Positions 11,420-21,500 of a DNA stretch of 64,000 nt are shown here, piece by piece. A program made the translations under genes and the position numbers. Positions within the stretch are counted from its first letter, which is position 1; every line of letters starts with the position of its first letter. The stretch is from Lutjanus erythropterus. Its lineage: Eukaryota; Chordata; Actinopteri; Lutjaniformes; Lutjanidae. The stretch covers positions 36,035,260 to 36,099,259 of the forward strand of contig CM034603.1 of the NCBI GenBank assembly GCA_020091685.1, read 5' to 3'. Under the pieces are notes generated by a model, which saw only the letters and a list, made by a program, of their open reading frames with translations, did not search any database and was not told the DNA's origin.

Positions 11420-12050
11420 AAATTACCCTTCATTAGATGCTTATTAGATGTTATTTGGGACACATTAAAACAGGACTGCACTGTAAACTAAAGGGCATTA
11501 TTTCCCTCTGTTAGACAATTAGTAAACTTTATTAGAGGGTAATTAGGGACATATTACAACCAAACTGAACTGTAAACTAAAGTGTATTATTTCCCTCTAT
11601 TAGACATATATTAGAGGGTAATTAGAGACACAGTACAACAGAGCTGCACTGTAAAATAAAGTGTATTATTTACCTGTTAGACCCTTACTGTCAGAGGGTA
11701 ATTAAAGACACATTACATGTGAACTGCACTGTAAACTAAAGTGTATTATTTTCTACTGTCCCACTGGATACACTTTAGTTTACTGTGCAGTTCTGTTCTA
11801 ATCTGTCCCTAATTACTCTCTAATGATGTCTAATAAGAGTCTCATAAAGGGTCTAACTCTGTCTAAATAAATAACATATTATTTTTAGTTTTGTGTAATT
11901 TCACACAAAGTAGTAAACCTTTTTATGTCTTATTAGTGAACCGTTGGCTGTATGTTTTCTGATTAGAGTAAAGCTGTATTTGTGTAATGACTAATAACAT
12001 AGTTCAGTATGACTTGTTATGTCTTATTAACGCACTGTAAAATAAAGTGC
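11420..12050. repeat. Tandem plus inverted repeat block, ATTAGAGGGTAATTA type
   Basis: Four direct units of roughly 90 bases contain GGGTAATTAGGGACA, a phrase ending in CTGCACTGTAAACTAAAG, and TATTATTTCCCTC (11450-11750). They face a reversed unit at 11760-11840 (CACTTTAGTTTACTGTGCAG, CCCTAATTACTCTCTAAT). The end GTCTTATTAACGCACTGTAA also occurs at about 58590 in a second copy of the block. Likely an internally expanded DNA transposon relic. Confidence 0.75.
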
Positions 12051-12984
12051 CACCACGTCATCAGAGAGCTCGTAAAGTTCTGTCCTCCACTCACTCGGGC
12101 TTGTTGGTTGTATACAAGTCATGTGAATTGTAATAAAAATATCATCATGAGTATGTCCAGTGCATTTGAACCTGTCCTGACCTTCCTGACCACTGCTGGA
12201 GACGTGATGGTCCCAAACAAAGCCAGAATGTAAATCGCAGCAGGTGATGGAAAACACCCAGGCTGCCCTTATTTGCATGTCTGCAGATGCACCAGGTCGC
12301 AGAATTTGTTTTTCAAAAAAGGCATCGCCAGGAAAGATACGAGGACTGCCGGCGCACACCGAGCAGTGCTGCCTTTGTGCGCTCCAAGATGTTTTGTGAT
12401 TTAGCCTTTTCATGCTCTTAAATCAAAAGTTATTCTGAGTGTTCAGTGTCACGGTCCCAAAGACAAAAGGCTGATTTTGTTAAAGAGGACAGATCTGTTT
12501 CCACGCTCACATCTACAGTGAAATGTCCTGTGTGTCATTAGTGACACAGAATACACTTCTAACCGAGCTGCAGTTTTCTCCACCGCACACAGGGTGGCAC
12601 TCTAGTCCTCTCCAGACCCCCCCCTCTGTATCCACTATATTTTACAACAGTATCATGTGTCCACTTTCCTCTGTAACTGACAGTGTTGGATTTCTTGTGT
12701 TTCTCAGCTCTCTCTATTCATCACAACATGAATAAGGTTTTGACTCTCTTCTGCTGAAGCTGCTCAGGACCTGGACTGCAGGGTTGGGGGGTGGGTGGGT
12801 GGTATTGGTGGGTGGGTAGTTGGTGTAGCCGGAAAACCTATTTAAATTAGATCTCAGCCCCCCTTGAAAGTAATTCAGTGAGGCTTAATTAGAAAGTGTT
12901 TCTTCTTTCTTTCTCTCTCTTATGAAAACAGTGAGCAGCAGGGATCCTGAAGTGACCTTCTTTTCTTTGTTTTGACCTACATTG

Positions 12985-13816
12985 TACAAAAAAGAAGAGA
13001 TAATAATATAATTTCAAGGCAACAGCCTTCACTAGATTTTTGAGTTCTGAATCAAACTCAAAGAATAAATTTCCAAAATTGTTCTCAGTGAATCTGATTT
13101 GTCATTATTTGAGTACCTGAATATTAAATGACTGCAATTTAAAGCTACCACGAGGTGTTTATCACTGGTTATAAAACAGTCTCAGTTTATTACTGATGTC
13201 TCTATATGACTTACATGAGTTTACAAGACCAGATATTTCTCTGTAGTTGTTCTACGTCCGCCCACTGGGTCGTGTTCTCCTTGAAATCAGATGAAACAAG
13301 CCTGTGTTTACATTTTCTGAGACATAATTACAGCGAGTTGTTTGTTAGCCAGTTCAAAAGAAGCAGGATGTTTTCTTTCTTTGGATAATTTTATTTTTCA
13401 CATTATATTTTGTGATTATTAATGTGTCCACAGGGGTCTTAAAAATGAACAAAAGATGAGGGTTCCTTCCAGTAGCTTTAAAATGTCAAATTAGTATAGG
13501 AACTAACAATTATTTTAATCATCAATTAATCTCTCGAATATTTTCTCGATTAAACGATTATTAAATGATTAGAAGTTTGGTTGGTAAAACATCAAAAATG
13601 GTGAAAAATACACAAAGATATTAAGTTTACTCTCATAAGAGGATAAGAAAACAGAAATATTCACATTTGAGATGCTGATATCAGAGAATTTGGACAAACT
13701 TATTAAAAATTGACTCAAAATCAAAATAATTTGGTGATTAATTTAATAATCGATTAGTAATAAATTCTCTACATTTTAGTGAAAAGCCATGATTTTTTTT
13801 TTTTGTCTTTACAGTG
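12985..13816. mobile_element. Family A MITE split by another repeat
   Basis: The left half (12985-13140) has AAGGCAACAGCCTTCACTAG and ATTGTTCTCAGTGA; the right end is TTTTTGTCTTTACAGTGTA at 13800-13816. Between them 13495-13770 holds a different dispersed repeat with repeated ATCGATTA/ATTAATC phrases (AATTATTTTAATCATCAATT, GATTAATTTAATAATCGATT). Confidence 0.55.
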
Positions 13817-16358
13817 TACTTTCACCTTTTCAGCCTTAAAATTTGTCAAATATTTGATAGAAATTAAATAATATATCAAACCAAATAAACAACAGAAAAA
13901 TTCTGGTATAGAAATTGATTTAACCTTGGTGAAAAACAATAAGAATTAACTTGAGTTTCAGAAATATACTGCTTTTATACAAACCTCGTTTCCCTTCCTG
14001 CCAGTTGTGGGAAATAATTAATAATTCTTTTATATATAAAAAAAAATCCCAATGCAGCTGACGTACACAGAGTTTTTCATACAGAATTGGTTTCATTGAT
14101 ATTTAGCCTTCAGCCTTCAGAGTTTGTTCTTAAGAATCGTTCACTGCCTCCACAAACCTGCCACCCATTCATTGATAAATCGAGGGAATATGTCCGTCAG
14201 GCATTCAACTGTCTCTTTCTCTCCCCTCACATAAAAAGATGCCTCTAAATATGCTCCCAACACTTCAGTTCAAGTGCGTTGTACAAAGTCTCACCTTGAG
14301 ATTTTTTTTTTTTTACGTGGCCTTCTGTTTGCAGTTGCACTGAATTTTATTTAGGTCTGTCGATACCGTTGCGGGCCAACAACTTCAAGTGCAAACAGAT
14401 TTGTGAGGGCAAAATTTCACAACTCAATACCTGAGCCTGGGAGTCAGCAAATCCATCACTAAATCTGGCTCACGTATTGTTGGATAAAAGCTTCTGAGAT
14501 GGTTCTTAAAACGAGAACGTGTGGTGTAAAAAGTTCGGATAACAAAGCCCAAGGGTGAAAAAATACTGGCAGACTTTGGCTTCGGTTGATGAATCTTTTA
14601 AAAAAGAATCCCATTTGTTTGAGAAAAATCAGCTTTAAAAGCTCCATTATTAGGCACCTTACAATAATCTTTTGTTTTAAACTCCTCTTAGACCAGAATT
14701 CAACTTGTTTTACAAGCCTCATATCTGCAGGCAAACTGCTTTCTTACTCTTTTGTTTCCCTTCAGAGGTTCCACAATGCATCTTTAACTTGGGGATGGTT
14801 TCAGAGGCTTTTAGCACAGTCCCAAATTTAAATACCAATGGGAAAGAAACAAGGAATCTGCCAGCAAATTCTTAGCGGGCAACTAATCTTAAGTTGTGAT
14901 GAATTTGGCAGGCCAGCTGAGCTCCTACCTTTGTTAACACATCATTACATTTTCCCTCCCTCCTCCGCCTGTTTGTGCGAGGAGACAGCGGGAGCAGCAG
15001 CATACGCATGCCGCCGCCGTCTAGATGGATGCATAATTAATGTGAACTGCGAGGTATTCCACACAGGTTTTTGAAAAATGGCAGCAACTTGGACTGAGGT
15101 GGACTTTATCCCTCTGAAGGCTACCAGAGAACCCTGACATCTGTGTTAATGAGCCGTGTGTACACAGCTTTATGCCGTGCACACGTGTTCACGGCTTTAC
15201 ATTTATTTCTGCATACATATGCAAGAGATGAGGGCGAACTGAGTCGGATCACTGACGGTTTCAAATTAATATGTATTTGTCTTTGTAAGAAGTATTGCTT
15301 GTGCATACATATACAGTAACATGAATAATTCTGTGCTGGAATGGTGGGAGTTGATAAGGTCTATTAATTTTTCAGTGATTTGGAATAGGGAGCTACACAC
15401 AATCACAATTTTCCCCACTAGTGTAATATGCACACGTTATGGCTCCATTTGTCACGTTTAGATGTGTTCATTTAAACTAATTAATGACAGAAAAGGCCTC
15501 ATTAAAACTGCTTTTATAAGAAAGGGTTTATTTGAGTTAAATCACATATTATAATATGTACATTTTACAGCAGCAAGGCAACACATATGATCATAGAAAT
15601 ACATAAATTATATTAGATGGTAGCGAACAGTCAATATAATGATACAATATTAGTATTCAAATAAGATATATGCATTTTCTGTGTGTGAAAATGAGATATA
15701 TTTTAATCAATAACACAAATGAGAGATATATATCCCTCGTTAAAGAGTTTTACAGACGCCGTGGCTGCAGGCATTCACTGCAAGTTAGTCTGGCCGGGGT
15801 TAGACACTGCGAGGGATCAAATCATGAATCCAGTTTAATGAGTAATATTGTCAAATGAGCTTGTACACCATATCAAATGTTGTATAAGGTGCTACTGCTG
15901 GATTGGAAGACAAAGCCACTGAAGCGTAATGTGTCTGAAGTCAGGGGGAGAGGCCTCAGCGCGGCCGCCTGTACGGCTGGCTGAATGCTGTCAGCGGCAC
16001 GGCGGCACTTCAGCCGAGGAGCTCTGCCCCCCCCCACCACTCTATCCCATTGTCATTCAAGTTTAGCGAGATTTGAGAAAATACAGAGGAAAAAAAAAAG
16101 AAAACCATCAATGAAGGTTCAACCCACGAGCAGTGCAGTGCCTCTGAGAAGGAGAATGGATAGATTATTCCTCAAGTGCTGCAGAATAATCTGCTTTTAT
16201 GACACGGCCACACAGAATACTCAATTCTGATTGGCCGGAAGGTGTCCGTTATCTTCAGATAACCATGTGGCTTTGGCATAGAGGTTTCATAACCTTTTAA
16301 AATTTATTCTTATAGCTGAAAGGCTAATGGTATCAGCTGCTAACCAGCTGTGTAGTAC
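13817..16358. other. Intergenic, mostly unique-looking sequence
   Basis: No gene seen. Low repeat content between 14060 and 16250. A GC-rich patch at 15940-16030 includes a NotI-type GCGGCCGC. Could contain conserved regulatory DNA (inference; needs alignment). Confidence 0.35.
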
Positions 16359-18114
16359 TTAAAGGAACGGTTCAATATCTTGAAAAATATGCTGATTTGA
16401 TTTTTTTTGCCAAAAGTTAGATTGAGAAGAATGATACCACTGTTCAGTAGATATAAAGCAGCCAGTTAGCTTAGCTTAGCATAGCATAAAGACTGTAAAC
16501 AATAGGAAACAGTTAGCTAAACTTTGTTCAGCAATGAGTCACTTTTAAAGATTAAACAGAAATGTAGAACATGTTAATTAATGATCTTTACAGAACTAGG
16601 CTGGCTGTTTCCATCTGTTTATGCTAAGCTGACTGGCTGCTAGCTGTAGTTTTCTACTGACCGTACACAGGCCTGAGGAGTAATGGATTACATGTAATGT
16701 AATTACATAATAACATCACAATACAGTGCAAGTTCTGCCTTCCAGGTGTGAAAATGCTGTCATCAGCAGCATCTAATTTAAAGAAGCATCTTTGCGTAGC
16801 TAACGTTGTAGCGTGTAGCTGCACAGAAACACAGTTAGCTAGCTGACATTTCAATATACTTGAAAAATATACTGGGACTGTAGGTTGTGATGCTGGTGGC
16901 CAGGATGGTGGGATTTGGTGTAGATTTTTAATTACACAATATCACATGACAAGGAGTGCTGTTATACTGAATATCAGCACTGCAGCCTCATACCTATTAC
17001 GGAATTACAGCCATGCTGATATTCAGTACAACAGCACGACCCTGAGCGTGATATTTCTTTTATACAATAGCTTTACTAGCGCCATTTATTAGTTAACGGT
17101 AATAAGGAGCATAAAATGATTTCTTTGTTTATTTACTCATTTATTTGTCTCGGACAAGCAACACAAAGACTTTCCTGCACATTAGCGTTAGCTTGCTGGC
17201 TGCTTTGTGAACGCTCTTCTTTAGTTATCCAGATGGATCCATAAAAACTGCCTCAAGACTGTAATCAGCTTGGGCATCTTACTGGACTGAATGTCCATGT
17301 TTACATTTTCGGGACTAGCAAAATCTGAGAGCAGTTTAAAAAGGAACTGCTCCACCAGCGGCTGAGCTTTCATGTTGGAATTGTACGCATTGTGCACTTT
17401 TTTTTTTTACTATATATAAATTAACATTTACATACTACTGTCATGTAAGGGATGAAGTGAAGCAACAGCCAGCTGGCAAAATAAATACCAACAGGTCGCT
17501 CACCAGGGAATTAGCGTTAGTTTAGATCACAAAGCTCAGATCGCTCATGTTTTCTTTTCTTTTTAAATTTACTTTTCTTATTTCCCTCTCATTCAATCTG
17601 CTATTTCAATCTTTGTTATCTGCTACAGTAATAGACCAAATAAAAATAGAATAAACAAAAGTTTCCTGTTTGCCGGTAGATTAACGGACTCTTTATTTCT
17701 GTGATGTAATGTTTGTGATGATTATTAGAACGCCTGTGATACCTCTTCTCCAAATTAAATTATTTCTGAACTAACTGTTGTATAAATGTGCATAGTTACT
17801 GCTGCTAATCTAAATGTGCAAATGTGCAAGGAAGAAACAGCTGGAGAAATGAACATACAATATAATATTAAACTAAACAGTTTCACCATATTTGGTACTG
17901 AGGTAATCCAAAGTAACGGAAAGTAATTAAGGTAGATTACTTTAATATTGTGATACTGACTATATTGTTTAGCTGGTAATTACTAATTGTGTTGGTATAC
18001 ATTTTTAAATTGTAAAGTAACCCAGACCGTACACATTTTAAAGTGATATCAATCTTCTCTTCTTACGAAGAAAGCAAATATGCATATTTTCCATAATGTC
18101 GAACTATTCCTTTA
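16359..18114. mobile_element. DNA-transposon relic with inverted ends, interrupted by a second insertion
   Basis: The left end, about 80 bases from TTAAAGGAACGGTTCAA to GATTGAGAAGAATGATACCAC, is mirrored at 18036-18114 (GATATCAATCTTCTCTTCTT ... GAACTATTCCTTTA). A phrase CTTAGCATAGCATAAAGACTG follows on the left, as in a common teleost MITE. Bases 16670-18024 are a separate insertion. Confidence 0.7.
16670..18024. mobile_element. 1.36 kb insertion flanked by an 11-bp direct repeat
   Basis: GACCGTACACA occurs at 16659-16669 and again at 18025-18035, on either side of this block, consistent with a target-site duplication (8 bases or more). Inside is a hairpin with arms 16956-16979 and 17014-17037 (23 of 24 bases pair; arm starts GTGCTGTTATACTGAATATC). 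No coding sequence recognised. Confidence 0.65.
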
Positions 18115-18337
18115 CATTTTTATTGCTGGCAAGCTGCCATGGTACTGTGAGAGTGAGATAATCCACTGTGACAACTGTGGTTATACAGAAATAACACTGC
18201 AGAAGCAAACCTGTAGACAATAAGCCTCTGCAGAACACTTAACGTCTCAACAATTGTGCTGCAAATACTGGATTATCTCCTTTAAAATCATCTGTTTCAC
18301 AGAGCGAGCTGCTACGCCTGCGATGCTACAGTGCGTG
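18115..18337 (-). other. rgs18 3' UTR region
   Basis: Between the stop codon and the first AATAAA; unique-looking sequence. Extent is inferred from the signal only. Confidence 0.4.
18118..18123 (-). terminator. Possible polyadenylation signal of rgs18
   Basis: AATAAA on the minus strand 215 bases after the stop codon. It sits just outside the end of a transposon relic that reaches 18114, so the transcript end may abut repeat DNA. Sequence-only call. Confidence 0.4.
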
Positions 18338-18592
18338 TTACCAGGCCGAAGGTTCAGTTGTGGCCTCGCCTCTCTCGTTGAATACACAGGAGCGTGACCT
18401 TCTGCGAAACATGGTGGCCCCGGGGCCTTTCCTCCTGGTGATACGCAGATAAATGTCAGAGTGGAGGAACCTGGGGTAGGAGTCCTTTTTCATCAGGCTG
18501 TAGACTTTCATCTGGGCTGCGTCGAAACAGCCCCTCGTGGGCTGTGCTATGTTCTTCTGGATCGCCATCTTGGTGTTGTAGTCAATGTTGAC
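18338..18592 (-). CDS. rgs18: rgs18 terminal coding exon
   Basis: 255 bases, phase 0, acceptor TTCACTCAG, ending in TAA. Encodes VNIDYNTKMAIQKNI, the DSYPRFLHSDIYL segment, then a basic tail with RRRSRS and a final Trp. Human RGS18 has the same RRRSRS motif at nearly the same place, which separates it from RGS1, RGS13 and RGS21. Confidence 0.96.
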   Translation of the reverse strand, partial: VNIDYNTKMAIQKNIAQPTRGCFDAAQMKVYSLMKKDSYPRFLHSDIYLRITRRKGPGATMFRRRSRSCVFNERGEATTEPSAW

Positions 18593-21500
18593 CTGAGTGA
18601 AAGGAGGTAAGTAGAACAGCTGCTGTGAAGCCATATCAACTATAAGGAATGGATCTATAATGATGCACAGAAGTCACACAATAATGCTAACTTAAAGCTA
18701 ACTAACCAAGAGATCGTGGCAGCTGTAAGTCATCAACTCCTGTGTTTTGCAAAGTAAAATTATTGATTATGCCTGTGGAGTTTGGTTGATACAGAGAGAG
18801 CGATACGGACTGCAAAGTGGAAAACATATTCTAAATACAGTGTGCACTTAAACAATTTGTAAACTCTGCATCTTGGGGTCTCTCACACGTTAAAACAATA
18901 ACAAAAGTCACAGTTTGATGATGTCATGAAGTGCCGTGGGATCATGGGAGTTAGTAGTAGTCTTCACCTTTAAACAACCACCAGAGCTGATGAAGAATCT
19001 ATCTGACACGACTCAGGCAGAAATCATGTTTGTGGACGACGTAATCTTAAAAATGTAGTCATGCTACATTTGCTCACATGCTCAGACTTCCTTTCTGACT
19101 CTCTTGACGCATCTTGTGTTTCCAAAGAAGCTAGAGCAACTAGCATGTAGCTAGCAATGGCTAGCAGGAAGTGCACCATTACCTTGAATAAACTGAAGAA
19201 TTCTCTGGTTTTCAGCGTTGCTGAAAACATTTGGGATAATACAAGTAAACAGCTCAACAGATACATAATCTCGCATTTTAATTTTAATACATGTCGGTAC
19301 TGAGATTTATTTCTTTTGTAATGACCATGATCACTTTAATGAATTGTGGTAGCATCTTGATTATTATTGTTGTTGTTAATATTATTGTTATTATTATTGT
19401 TGACCATGGTGATGATGGTAGTATTAACGACAATGGTAATATTTATGTAATGTTGCAGTTAGTATTGTCATTATTACCACTATTATTACTATTATTATTA
19501 ATATTATAACTTATTTTATTATTTATTTTTACTTTTTTTGTTTTGCTTGGGGTTTTATTTAGTTTGCTCTTTTTTCTTCCTTTTTTCTTGTCTCACTTAA
19601 AAAAAGATTGAGATGGAACGTCTGTTTAATCATGTTCTTTGTCTGAATATGATCTGTATTACAAAATGATATGAGCTTTCAGCACAGTGAGCAAAGTATG
19701 TGCTTGGATGAAATTTGGCAGTAAATAAAAATAGTAAAAAATACTAATTTTAATGCAGTAATGTCACATATTATAGCTTTAAACTGATATAGATTTTTTT
19801 TTGATGGACCTTTATTTCTGACCCTGTACACAGCAGTTCGTTGCTCAGCTTCCATGTTGGTACTAAAATCATGCTGGTAAACCATCTGAACTTTCTCTTT
19901 AATATTTAGAACAGCTCGGTACCAGAACACAGGCTCAATGTGCAGAAGGGCTCTGTAGATTTTTTTTTGTTTTGTTTGTCAACTGAGAATATGTCAGATG
20001 GTGACGATAAAAAAGGGGAAACCCGAAAATCACCAGAGCAACACACACAGCTCTCAAAATACTCATGCATGTGAAACTGCACCATGAATATTAAAGGTTA
20101 GTTTCGTTTACCTTCTGATCTCCCTGCAAATCACTCGAGCTGGTATGCGTTTTCATGTTTACTGCAGCATGCTCCGAAAAAAAAAAAAATATATATCTGT
20201 CTTATTTACACATATTTGTCTTCCACTGAAAGTGTGTGGGTGACGCTCTCTCCGATTCTGCAGAGGGATGTCAAAACCTCAAACCAGACACCAGACATCT
20301 TTTTAACGGTCAGATCTGCTGCAGGGCCTGACAGCGGAGCGATGGTGGTCGCATCATCCTCGCAAAGGGAATGGAAACGTTTGAAACCGCTGCTGTCTCC
20401 CACAGAAATGCCCTGACCTGCTTTGCAGCGGTGCATGCACTAGATGCGTGACCTCAGCGAGCTGCTCCTAACGATTTTTCACAAAAGGTCAACCTGCTGC
20501 AGGCTCATGACTATGCAGCGCTTCAGATTTTGCCCACTGTTATTTCTATTACAATGACATAAATATTTTAAGAGCCCTCATTGACAAATAAGTGTTGTTC
20601 GAGCTTATAAATTATTTTGCTCTGTACAGTTTATGATGAATAAACACGGCGTGCCTCACCTCTTTAGGGGCGTCCGATTCAATAAAAACTGTATAAATAT
20701 ATTTGGCTTTGGACAGCAGCTTCGTCTCAGAATCGATGGTCTTGTACTCTTCACAGGCCAACCAGAACTCAATGTTTTCCTCACTGAACTCCGTCCTGAG
20801 GAACTGAGAGAACGTTTCCACCCCATCTGTTGAGACAGAGGAACACTGTTAGTCACTGCAGTGACACAATACAAAGATGGACAACTGAAAAATCTGTGTT
20901 TTTTCTGAGCCTGAATGTGTCAAGACTCTCCTTAAGTTCCTCGTCCAAAAATCTCCAAAATGACAGTCTTACAAATAAAGGTGCTAACTAGAACCGTAAA
21001 ATATTCTTCTTCCATTGGAGAACTGCCAACAGTCCCAACATGAGATTATACCTCAAACCGTCTGTGAACAGTTTCTTCCAAAAACCCCCCTGTGAGGTTC
21101 TACAAAGAACTCTTCTATGACACAGACCTCTCTGGAAGTCAAAGCCAGAATCTTTCCACCTTTTACTCTTTTAGAAATAAGGCTTTCAAAAGGGTTCTTC
21201 CTGAAGAACTGCTTCTGAGGAACCTCTGTCTGAAGTAAGGGTTTGTCAAGTGTTCGCTATAAGAGTAAGGGTTCCATAAAGAACCCTTTTCAACCAAAGA
21301 ACCCTCTTAGGAAGGCAGAATTAAAATGTTTGAAGAACTGTTTCATCAAATTCGAGTTGTTTGCACCATAATATAAAAGGGTTCTCAGTGGAACCATTAT
21401 ACAGGGGTTCTATGTCAAACCTCTTATAGAGGGTTCTAGGTGAAACCTTTCACAGATGGTTCGGGTGTAACCTTTTATGTTGGGTTCTTTGTAGAACTTT

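Noticed and set aside
12027-12413. 128-codon minus-strand ORF
   Set aside because: Runs into the repeat block ending at 12050 and has no family features.
19291-19509. Hydrophobic 72-codon ORF in rgs18 intron 4
   Set aside because: Made by an ATT/TTA microsatellite inside an intron.
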